Below, piece by piece: positions 25,420 through 33,550 of a stretch of DNA of 64,000 bases (position 1 is its first letter; every line of letters starts with the position of its first letter). Both the position numbers and the translations under genes were made by a program. Under the pieces are notes generated by a model. It did not search any database. It was not told the origin of the DNA and saw only the letters and a list, made by a program, of their open reading frames with translations. The stretch spans positions 1,358,501 through 1,422,500 of the forward strand of contig NZ_CP012154.1 of the NCBI RefSeq assembly GCF_001187785.1, written 5' to 3'. This stretch comes from Wenzhouxiangella marina. GTDB taxonomy: Bacteria; Pseudomonadota; Gammaproteobacteria; Xanthomonadales; Wenzhouxiangellaceae.

Positions 25420-27554
25420 AAAAGCGGAGTTTCCTGGCGGTTCTGGTGTCCGGGCTATTGTTGTCAGGCTGCGGGAGTGACCAGCCGCCTCGCTGGAACG
25501 TGGTGCTGGTGACCTTCGACACCACTCGAGCAGATTATCTGGAGCCCTATGGCCACCCGCGGACCCGAACACCGACCCTGCAGGGCCTGGCGGAGCAGGG
25601 CGCGCTGTTCGAACAGGCGTTTTCCGTGGCGCCGATTACGGCACCTTCCCACGCGAGCATTCTGACCGGCCGTTATCCGATCGCCCACGGCGTGCGCGAC
25701 AACGGTTTGTTCGTGCTGGGCGATGGTGAATCCACGCTGGCCGAGATACTTGGCTCCAACGGCTATGCCACGGCCGGCGCGATCGGCGCGTTCCCGGTGA
25801 TCTCCCGCTTCGGATTCGACCAGGGATTCGACCTGTTCGACGATGAACTGACCGGTCATCTCGAGGACTACACGGGCGATCGGGTCATCCCCAAGACCCG
25901 AATGTTCTTCGACGAGCGTCGCGCGGGGCAGGTCAATGAAGCCGTCTTGCCGTGGTTGGGTGAACAGAGCCGGACCGAGCAACCCTTCTTCCTCTGGCTG
26001 CATTATTTCGACCCGCACCAGCCATTCGAACCACCCGCACCCTTCGACCAGCAGTACGCCGATGATCTGTATGCAGGAGAAATCGCCTACACGGATCAGG
26101 CCCTGGGCCGTTTGCTGGCCCACCTGGATGAGCTGGGAGAGCTCGAAAGAACCCTCGTCATCATGACCGCCGACCATGGCGAGGGCCTGGGCGAACATGG
26201 TGAATTGACGCATGCGGTCCTGGCCTACAACAGCACCCTGCGCGTGCCGCTGATCATGCGCCTGCCCGATGGCCTGGCGGCAGGCAAGCGGGTCACCGAA
26301 CGGGTCGGAACGGTCGATATTGTGCCGACGGTGCTGGATCTGCTGGACATCGAAATGCCGGCGGAGGTACAGGGGCGATCCCTTGCACCGCTACTTCGCG
26401 GTGAGCCCGGGGAGTGGCGGCAGTACTATGCCGAGAACCTGTCGCCTCATCTGTCCCATGGCTGGGGCAAGCTTCGCGTCCTGTTCGATGGTGATTACAA
26501 GTACATCCATGGCCCCCGGCCGGAGCTGTACGACCTGAGCAATGACCCGAACGAACTGGATGATCTCCTGGCTGCGCTGCCGGACGAGTCCGCTCGCATG
26601 CACGAGGAACTGGGCTTCTTCCTCGAGGATTATGCCGGCGCCGTTAGCGTCAGCACTCCGCTGGACGACGACACCCTGCGCCGGCTGCAGTCTCTGGGTT
26701 ATCTGCAAGGTGGCTCCACCTCGGAGGTGACCGTGACCGAGGCGCTGGAGGAGGGGGGTGTTCCACCTCATCGCCATGTATCGCTGATCAACGACATGAG
26801 CGCCGCCAAGCATCTGCTGTGGTCGCGCCGCTACTCCGACGCCGAGATCTACACGCGCAAGCTCATCGAAGCGTCTCCAGACAGTCCCAACCATGTGGAG
26901 ATGCATCTGGCAGCGCTGCTGGGCTCGGGGCGCAGCGATGAAGCCTGGCAATTCCTGCTTCAGCCTCGTGAGATCGACTACCGGCCCGCCGATGAGATCG
27001 TGACCGCGCTGGCGCTGGCACGCTTTGCCCAGGGCTTGCGCATCGAGGCGCGAGACATGCTTGAGGAGCATGCTCGAGGACATTGTGTCGCCCAAGCCTG
27101 GTGGACCCTGGCCGGTTTCGAGGGTGCGATGGGCAATGTCGACGCGGCCATTGCCGCGCTCGATGCTGCGCTGGAATGTGATCCGCTGCACCTGCGCGCC
27201 CGCATCGACCGGGCCATCGCTTTCGACCAGCTGGGAGACCCCGGGTCGGCCGAGAGCCAGTTTCTGCGTGCGCTGCATGACGCGCCTTTCGAGCCCCGAG
27301 TGACTTACAACTATGCGACCTTCCTGCACGCGCAGGGCCGGGTCGAGGAGGCGAGAGAGCTCTTCGAACGAACCATCGTTCTGGCCCCCGACTACCATAG
27401 GGCCCTGCTGGCCCTGGTGATCCTGTCCGTTGACGAGGGTCAGCGACCTGAGGCGGAAAGCTGGTTGGCGAAATTGCTTGCGCAGGCGCCCCATGGACCC
27501 GAGGCCAGCGCGGCCCGCGCAGCGCTTGGGGCGCTGTCGGAGAGCGACGGCTGA
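25416..27554 (+). CDS. Sulfatase-fold lipoprotein with C-terminal TPR domain, Thr nucleophile
   Basis: 712 residues. Lipobox LLLSGCGSD (Cys19). Sulfatase/phosphatase-fold domain at about 28-390: VTFDTTRADYLEPYG, then T75-APSHASILTG at the catalytic site, IMTADHGEGLGEHGE and a later LYDLSNDPNE. The position equivalent to the formylglycine Cys of sulfatases is Thr75 and the following Arg is absent, so it should not be matured as a classical sulfatase. A phosphotransferase or phosphodiesterase activity is as likely. Residues 450-712 are TPR-like helical repeats (GNVDAAIAALDAALECDP, GRVEEARELFERTIVLAPDY). Coupled to the upstream PPIase. Confidence 0.88.
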   Translation: MKKRSFLAVLVSGLLLSGCGSDQPPRWNVVLVTFDTTRADYLEPYGHPRTRTPTLQGLAEQGALFEQAFSVAPITAPSHASILTGRYPIAHGVRDNGLFVLGDGESTLAEILGSNGYATAGAIGAFPVISRFGFDQGFDLFDDELTGHLEDYTGDRVIPKTRMFFDERRAGQVNEAVLPWLGEQSRTEQPFFLWLHYFDPHQPFEPPAPFDQQYADDLYAGEIAYTDQALGRLLAHLDELGELERTLVIMTADHGEGLGEHGELTHAVLAYNSTLRVPLIMRLPDGLAAGKRVTERVGTVDIVPTVLDLLDIEMPAEVQGRSLAPLLRGEPGEWRQYYAENLSPHLSHGWGKLRVLFDGDYKYIHGPRPELYDLSNDPNELDDLLAALPDESARMHEELGFFLEDYAGAVSVSTPLDDDTLRRLQSLGYLQGGSTSEVTVTEALEEGGVPPHRHVSLINDMSAAKHLLWSRRYSDAEIYTRKLIEASPDSPNHVEMHLAALLGSGRSDEAWQFLLQPREIDYRPADEIVTALALARFAQGLRIEARDMLEEHARGHCVAQAWWTLAGFEGAMGNVDAAIAALDAALECDPLHLRARIDRAIAFDQLGDPGSAESQFLRALHDAPFEPRVTYNYATFLHAQGRVEEARELFERTIVLAPDYHRALLALVILSVDEGQRPEAESWLAKLLAQAPHGPEASAARAALGALSESDG

Positions 27555-27942
27555 GCGGGTGCCGGATGGTAGGAGGCCGGTTCGAGTCGCTGCGTCCCCT
27601 TCTTCAAGCAAGATGGTATTCCCGTTAGAGCGGGAACTGCTGGATGCATTCCCGGCGCGGCGGGCTTTCCTCCACTGGTCGTAGTCAGCGCCGCGAGCGC
27701 ATGACAGCCTGGCGTATCGGCCCGCATCGCCCCCACCGGGTCGCCCGACTCGTGCCGGAAGTTCTGTCGAAATGGAAGGCGGCGGCAAAGCTGCGGTCGC
27801 TACGAAAAAGCCGGCACAGGGTTGGCTGTGCCGGCTTTCACTTGTTTCGGTGTTTCTACTGGGATCAGGAACCGATGGCCGAGTTCCTGTCTCCTTCGCT
27901 CGCTGCGGTCACCAGAGGCTCCCGCAGACGTAGGCGATGCGG
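27555..27942. other. Convergent intergenic region
   Basis: 388 bp between converging genes. It contains one strong bidirectional hairpin at 27807-27838 and a small stem TTCCCG/CGGGAA near 27620. No gene seen. Confidence 0.6.
27807..27838. terminator. Bidirectional rho-independent terminator
   Basis: A 13-bp perfect stem AAAGCCGGCACAG (27807-27819) / CTGTGCCGGCTTT (27826-27838) with a 6-nt loop. It is flanked by A residues on the left and a T-rich stretch on the right, so it can serve both converging genes. Confidence 0.9.
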
Positions 27943-28764
27943 TTACTCCGGGTTTGGCAGAAGCTCGACGGGAAGAATGGTTCCGCTTGCGCGAACCAGA
28001 CTGTTGAACTGGCCGCCGAAATCGAAGGTGCTGGTGATGTTCGGACCCATGCCGCCGGTGTAGCCGACCACGCCATGCCGACCCTGGCCCATCGTGGTGC
28101 CGGGGCCGAATGCTGGCACGTAGACGCTGGCGAAGTCTCCGAACAGTACGTAGAAGCTACCGCCGGTGGGGTTGTTGAGGCCCACGAAATCCAGCGTGTC
28201 AGTGGCGCCGCTGGCCAGCGTGAAGGAGCTGAACAGCGCCATTGCGCCGCCGCCACCCGTTTGCGGTCCCAGCAGGACGAAACCTGCTGAACTGGTGGTG
28301 TTGGCCGGGCCGGGGACCACAACCGCCTGGATGGCCGTTAACGTCGCGCTGTCAATGGCTCGGCCGGCGACCGTGTCGAAGCGGTTTCCAATGATCGCGC
28401 CGCCGCCAAAGGTAATGGTCGTGGGGCCCGAATCGTATTGGATCAATCCTGACTGTGCAACGCCGCGACCGGCTGCGGCGGTGCGTTCGGCGGGTGCTGC
28501 ACCTTCGGGCGTTGCTGCCCGATAGCTTCCGGGGACAAGCTGTTGGGCGTTCCGGTTGGCGCGCACTTCGGACATCACGGCAAACCAGAGGCCGCGCCGT
28601 TGGGCAGGATCCATCGCCTGCAACTCGGCCCGACGCTCCGCCGGCGCCAGGGCGGCGAGACGCTCGACTTCCGCATCAGTGAAAGACGTGCCCCCGCCAG
28701 TGTCGTTCTGAGCGAACGCCACCGACATCAACATCCCGCAGACCACTCCCAGCTTCCAGCGCAT
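27943..28764 (-). CDS. Secreted protein of unknown function
   Basis: 273 residues from ATG 28764, chosen for the AAGGA site just upstream and the signal peptide MRWKLGVVCGMLMSVAFAQ. A helical N-terminal stretch (about 25-70: DAEVERLAALAPAERRAELQAMDPAQRRGLWFAV) precedes a glycine-rich beta region (GPTTITFGGGAIIGNRF, LGPQTGGGGAMALFSSFTLA). It ends SGTILPVELLPNPE without a DRFE motif. Family not recognised. Confidence 0.75.
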   Translation of the reverse strand: MRWKLGVVCGMLMSVAFAQNDTGGGTSFTDAEVERLAALAPAERRAELQAMDPAQRRGLWFAVMSEVRANRNAQQLVPGSYRAATPEGAAPAERTAAAGRGVAQSGLIQYDSGPTTITFGGGAIIGNRFDTVAGRAIDSATLTAIQAVVVPGPANTTSSAGFVLLGPQTGGGGAMALFSSFTLASGATDTLDFVGLNNPTGGSFYVLFGDFASVYVPAFGPGTTMGQGRHGVVGYTGGMGPNITSTFDFGGQFNSLVRASGTILPVELLPNPE

Positions 28765-28852
28765 CGCTAATTCCTTAAGTAACCGATTTTGAGTTTGAGC
28801 CAGCCCACGCAACATCACCACGAGTACTGTAGCAACGGCGACTCCCTCGGCA

Positions 28853-28880
28853 AAGATAGCACAGCACCGGGTGCTTTCAA
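28853..28880 (-). promoter_or_regulatory. Putative promoter of the 27943-28764 gene
   Basis: On the minus strand TTGAAA (28880-28875), a 16-bp spacer and TATCTT (28858-28853). The predicted start is about 80 nt before the ATG. Sequence match only. Confidence 0.4.
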
Positions 28881-29048
28881 CATATTCATGCACATAATGT
28901 TGGCTTGGGGCGGTCGTGAGGTCGGGAATATCTGTCCGTGCGGCGCTTCACGTGGTAATCTTCGCCACTGTGCAGGAAAAGTCGGCTGATTCGGCGCTCG
29001 TCGGTCCAGCCTTTGTCGTTCGACGAAACCAGGGAGTGGAGACTGTCG

Positions 29049-31526
29049 ATGAGCTGCTTTAAACGCGTTTTCGTATCTATCTTGTTCGCATGCGCTTCGG
29101 CAGCCACGGCGGCTCCCGGGGACTTGGATCCCGACTTCGGGACCGGTGGCGTTGCAGTGGTCGGGGCCGGCAACGGGACTTTTGCCTCCCTGACCATTGA
29201 TGGCGCTGGCGACGTCGTGGCAGCCGGCTTCACCGGAGGCTTCCACAACGGCAATTTCTTTGTGGCGCGATTCAGCGATACGGGCGTCCTGGGCGATACG
29301 GCCAGCACGAGTTTCGTTGCCAATCCAGGCAACGGGCACAATGCTCAGGCGGTTGTTGTCGATAACTCGGGCCGCTTCGTGGTGGTTGGATCGGTCAACG
29401 GTCGCGCCGGGGACGCAGAAATGGGTGTGGCCCGCTATGACAGCGGCGCCCTGGCCCTGGACCCTGCCTTCGACACCGATGGCCTCCTCGAACTCGATCT
29501 TGCTGCCGATGACCGGGCGAATGACGTCGCGGTCGATGGTTCCAATCGCATCGTGCTGGCAGGGACGAGTGCAAACACGGCAACGGTCGTGAGGCTGACC
29601 GATGCGGGCGCATTGGATCCGGCTTTCGACGCGGATGGCGTTCTGACGGTGCCCGGCGTGGTAGCGAATGCGGTCGCGGTCGACGGCAGTGGCCGCATCC
29701 TCGTCGCCAGCAACAGCTCGGCTGACGGTAATTCGAATATTCTCGTGTCCCGCTACGATTCGGCCGGTGTGCCGGACGCCGGCTTTGGCGCCGCGGGAAC
29801 GGCAACGATCGATCTGGGCGGCAAGGAGCATGCGTTCGATCTGACCGTTGACGGCAGCGGTCGGATCATCGTGGTGGGTTCCGGTGGGGAGGGCAGCACG
29901 GCTGACTTTCTCGTCGCACGCTTGACCGACGCGGGCGCGCTGGACAATTCCTTCGCCGGTACCGGCGTCGCTTCGATTGACATCACTGGCGGCGCGGATG
30001 TTGCCTATGGCGTAGACCTGGCCAGCGATGGCAGCATTCTCGTCGGCGGCTCTGCCGGCGGCAACACCGGTGTGGCCAAGCTTCTGGACAATGGCACGCT
30101 GGATGCGGGTTTCGGCACCGGCGGTATCGTTGATCTGGACTCGATCAGCGGTTCCCTCGATGCAGGGTTTGATCTGGTCGTCGATGCACTGGACCGGGTT
30201 CTGGTTGCGGGCCATGTCCACAATGGCTTTCTGGGTCATGACATGATGGTGGTACGTCTGCAGGGCGGCGGCAATTCGGTTGATCTGTCGATCACCAAGG
30301 ACGATGGCGTCGCCGACGTGACCGCGGGGACCAGCACCATCTACACCATTGTTGCCGCGAACGCCGGGCCTTCAGACGCCATTGCTGCGACGGTGACGGA
30401 TACCTTCCCGGTTGCTTGCGACAGCGTTTCCTGGAGTTGCGTTGCCGCTGGCGGTGCGACCTGTACGGCTGGCCCGGTGGCGGGCGATATCAATGATGTG
30501 ATCAATCTTCCGGCCGGCGGCAGCGCCACCTACACGGCGACCTGCGCGGTCAGCGCGGCCGCAAGCGGCTCGCTCGTGAACACGGCCAGCATTACGGCGC
30601 CGGGAGATGTAGTTGACATCGACCCGCTCAACGACTCCGCCACTGACACGAATTCCATCAGTGTCGACGCAGACCTGGCCATCAGCAAGACCAACGGGAC
30701 GGCAGCCTCGGTGCCCGGTAGCGACACGGTCTATACGATCGTGGCCAGCAACTCGGCCGGCCCGTCCGATATCGTTGGGGCTACGGTTACTGACAACTTC
30801 CCGGCGGCCTGCACCAGCGTCAGCTGGAGCTGTGTGGCCGCTGGCGGTGCGACATGCACGGCCGGACCGGGCGTAGGAAATATCGCTGACGTGATCGACC
30901 TGCCGGTCGGTAGCTCGGCCACCTACACCGCGACCTGTAGCATTGACGCGGCGGCTGTGGGCACGCTCGACAACACGGCGACGGTTTCGGCTCCCATGGG
31001 TGCAACGGATCCTGTTGCCGTCAACAACTCCGCCACCGACAGCGATACGCTGGGCGCTTCCGCTGACCTCTCGATGAGCAAGCAAGCGGTTAGCGTGCCG
31101 GATCCCCTTCAGGTCGGTTCGACGATTCAGTACGAGCTCATCGTCAGCAATGCCGGACCGTCGACGGCCACGGATGTCGTTGTGACTGACGCGATCCCGG
31201 CTAACTTGACCTACGCCAGCGACAATTGCGGTGCCAGCGTGGTCGGTACGGATCTGGTCTGGAATGTCGGTAGTCTGGCATCTGGTAACAGCGCCAGCTG
31301 TCTGGTCGACTTTGTGGTCGCAGACGCCGGTCCGATCGTGAACACGGCGACGGTCAGCTCCTCGTCGTCCGACCCGAACGGAGCCAACGACACCGGTTCC
31401 AGCCAGCTGGCTGGTGTGGCGCTGGGGCCGATGCTCCCGGTGCCGACGCTCGGTTGGCAGGCTCTGGCGCTGCTGATGATGCTGATGGCGGCTCTCGGCA
31501 CCTTGTTCGTCCGACGTCACGCCTGA
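29049..31526 (+). CDS. Secreted delta-60 repeat / DUF11 protein with IPTL-CTERM anchor
   Basis: 825 residues from ATG 29049 (GGAG eight bases upstream; signal peptide MSCFKRVFVSILFACASAATA). About six delta-60 repeats follow (DPDFGTGG, DPAFDTDG, DAGFGAAG, DNSFAGTG, DAGFGTGG cores), then three DUF11 domains at about 415-770. The C-terminus is VPTLGWQALALLMMLMAAL then GTLFVRRHA: a P-T-L-x-W motif, one membrane helix and a basic end. This is the IPTL-CTERM sorting signal, normally handled by an exosortase H-type enzyme. No such enzyme is in the window. This protein has the known anchor and lacks the DRFE tail. Confidence 0.92.
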   Translation: MSCFKRVFVSILFACASAATAAPGDLDPDFGTGGVAVVGAGNGTFASLTIDGAGDVVAAGFTGGFHNGNFFVARFSDTGVLGDTASTSFVANPGNGHNAQAVVVDNSGRFVVVGSVNGRAGDAEMGVARYDSGALALDPAFDTDGLLELDLAADDRANDVAVDGSNRIVLAGTSANTATVVRLTDAGALDPAFDADGVLTVPGVVANAVAVDGSGRILVASNSSADGNSNILVSRYDSAGVPDAGFGAAGTATIDLGGKEHAFDLTVDGSGRIIVVGSGGEGSTADFLVARLTDAGALDNSFAGTGVASIDITGGADVAYGVDLASDGSILVGGSAGGNTGVAKLLDNGTLDAGFGTGGIVDLDSISGSLDAGFDLVVDALDRVLVAGHVHNGFLGHDMMVVRLQGGGNSVDLSITKDDGVADVTAGTSTIYTIVAANAGPSDAIAATVTDTFPVACDSVSWSCVAAGGATCTAGPVAGDINDVINLPAGGSATYTATCAVSAAASGSLVNTASITAPGDVVDIDPLNDSATDTNSISVDADLAISKTNGTAASVPGSDTVYTIVASNSAGPSDIVGATVTDNFPAACTSVSWSCVAAGGATCTAGPGVGNIADVIDLPVGSSATYTATCSIDAAAVGTLDNTATVSAPMGATDPVAVNNSATDSDTLGASADLSMSKQAVSVPDPLQVGSTIQYELIVSNAGPSTATDVVVTDAIPANLTYASDNCGASVVGTDLVWNVGSLASGNSASCLVDFVVADAGPIVNTATVSSSSSDPNGANDTGSSQLAGVALGPMLPVPTLGWQALALLMMLMAALGTLFVRRHA

Positions 31527-31542
31527 CGGATTGTCGCTACGG

Positions 31543-31581
31543 GGCGTGCGCGGGGCCATGCGGTTCCGCGCACGCCTTTTT
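31543..31581 (+). terminator. Rho-independent terminator
   Basis: An 11-bp perfect stem GGCGTGCGCGG (31543-31553) / CCGCGCACGCC (31566-31576) followed by TTTTT, 17 bp after the stop of the IPTL-CTERM gene. Confidence 0.92.
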
Positions 31582-31738
31582 CGTTTGGACGGGCTTCTGC
31601 CCCCCCGGTAAGGTCTGATTGAGGCTTGAATCGGTTTCTGCCACTGGACCCTGAGTCTGAACCTTCGCAGGATGATGTCCCCAAGCAGAGCCATCCACCA
31701 GAATGGCGGTTTTTCCTTCCCAGCAGACGGTGCGAGAA

Positions 31739-33427
31739 ATGCGGGCTAGCGATGGTTTGAAGGCCGCTTCCGATTTCCAACGGGTGAGCCTGCGGACCAG
31801 CGTTCTGTTCTTACTGTGCTGGCTGGTGCTGCTCCTCAGCGCCTGCTCCTCTGATCCACTCCCGTTGGAGGTCGTCGAAGCGCCGCAGGATCTGGGCGAA
31901 ATGGACCGGTCAGTTCGCTCGCAGTTCGAGCAGCTGTGGCTCGATGGGGGACAGTCGTCGCCATCCCCGGCCTTGCGTGGCAACTGGGGTGCTTTGGCCC
32001 AGTGGTTTCATGCCTACCGCTATCCCGACAGTGCAGCGCGTAGCTACGCCAATGCCATACTGGTCGAGCCGGCCGAGCCTCGTTGGCCCTATCTGCTGGC
32101 AGTGCTGTTGGCCGAGCAGGGCGAATCGGCTCGGGCCCGGGAACTGTTTCAAGCCGCGCTGGAGCTTGCTCCTAGGGTGCAGTCGATCCACGTGCGCCTC
32201 GGCGACCTTGCCCGACAGGGGGGCGATCTGGACGCTGCCGAGGCTTACTATCGACAGGCGCTCTCCCTGAGTTCAACGGACGCTGGCGCTCGATTTGGCC
32301 TGGGGCAGCTGGCACTGCTGCGGGGCGATGCGGAGATGGCTCTGCATTGGCTGGAGCCTCTCAGCCGGGAACAGCCAGACGCTGCGGTACTGAATTATGC
32401 GATGGCCACGGCCTTGCGTTTGAGCGGTGATCTGGCGGGTGCACAGGACCTGCTTGAGCGTGTGCCGGACGAGAACCTGCATCAGATCGGTCTGCGTCAG
32501 GACGACCCCTGGTGGACTGAACTGCTGCGCATCGAGCAGGGATCGAGAGAGGTGTCGCGTCGCGCCGTGCAGGCCGTTCGGCGCGGGGAGCATCAGCGAG
32601 CCGCCGTCTTGTTCGGTATCGCGGTTCAGCGCGATCCCGAAGGCGCAGAGGAACGCCTGAACTGGGCGCTGGCGCTGTCCCGCCTGGGCCACCACCAGCA
32701 GGCATTGGAGCAGATTCAGGAAGCCGTTGCACGCGCGGAGCCCGGATCCGATCTGCACGCTCGGGTTCGAACCGAGGCCGCTCGTCTGCAGACCCAGGCC
32801 GGGCGACCCCGACAGGCACTGGCGATACTCGAAAACCTGCTCGGCGAGCGTCCGGAGCAGACCCGCGCACGGGTGCAACTGGCAAGTCTGCTGCACAGTT
32901 TCGGCGATCTTCAGGGCGCGCTGCGGCAGTACGAGACGCTGCGCGAGCTCGGCGACTTCAGCGCAGATTTGGCCTTCTGGCAGGTCGCTGCCCATCTGGC
33001 GCTTGATCGGCGCGACCGGGCGGCCGAGCAATTGATCGAGGACCTGAGCAACTATCCCGAGGCGAGGCAGCTTCGCCTGTTGCAGTGGCGTCTGATGGCG
33101 ACCGAAGTGTCGACCGATCAGGATTTGCTTCAATCGGTGCTGAGGCAGGCGGTGCAGGCCATGGGCGATCCGCCGGGGCTGCTCGAAGCTGAGACTCAGG
33201 CCATGCTGTACGCGGCACTCGATGAGTACGAGGCTGCCATCGCCTGGCAGGAGGCCGTTACGGACGCACTGTCCGCCGAGTCCGAAGCTGCTTCCCTGCA
33301 GATTGCGCGGCGTCGGCTGACACTTTACCGGGAAGGCAAGCGTCCCAGCAGGGCATGGGAGGCGAACGAACGCCTGATCGCCGTGCCTTTGCAGAACTCC
33401 CCGGCCGAGCTACCCTCCCTTCACTGA
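31739..33427 (+). CDS. TPR-repeat lipoprotein
   Basis: 562 residues from ATG 31739 (an in-frame ATG at 31703 is also possible). Lipobox LLLSACSS at about 32-39. The mature protein is almost wholly TPR-like helical repeats (SAARSYANAILVEPAEPRWPY, ARARELFQAALELAPRVQS, LDAAEAYYRQALSLSSTDAG, RQALAILENLLGERPEQT). This suggests a periplasmic scaffold. First gene of a three-gene set with a CRTAC1-like lipoprotein and a sulfotransferase; TPR proteins commonly accompany CRTAC1/UnbV genes. Confidence 0.85.
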   Translation: MRASDGLKAASDFQRVSLRTSVLFLLCWLVLLLSACSSDPLPLEVVEAPQDLGEMDRSVRSQFEQLWLDGGQSSPSPALRGNWGALAQWFHAYRYPDSAARSYANAILVEPAEPRWPYLLAVLLAEQGESARARELFQAALELAPRVQSIHVRLGDLARQGGDLDAAEAYYRQALSLSSTDAGARFGLGQLALLRGDAEMALHWLEPLSREQPDAAVLNYAMATALRLSGDLAGAQDLLERVPDENLHQIGLRQDDPWWTELLRIEQGSREVSRRAVQAVRRGEHQRAAVLFGIAVQRDPEGAEERLNWALALSRLGHHQQALEQIQEAVARAEPGSDLHARVRTEAARLQTQAGRPRQALAILENLLGERPEQTRARVQLASLLHSFGDLQGALRQYETLRELGDFSADLAFWQVAAHLALDRRDRAAEQLIEDLSNYPEARQLRLLQWRLMATEVSTDQDLLQSVLRQAVQAMGDPPGLLEAETQAMLYAALDEYEAAIAWQEAVTDALSAESEAASLQIARRRLTLYREGKRPSRAWEANERLIAVPLQNSPAELPSLH

Positions 33428-33550
33428 GCTTTTCCAATCATGAATAGACCACCAGGCTGCATCTTTCGCACTGGCGCACGAAAAGGCCCGGTATTTCGAA
33501 GCCGCGCTGGAGATGCCGAACAAAGCACCTTGCGCCAGCCGGTCCGGTCC

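Noticed and set aside
26391-27788. 465-codon minus-strand frame opposite the sulfatase-fold gene
   Set aside because: Shadow of the TPR-coding region; no signal, no domain, and it runs into the convergent intergenic region.
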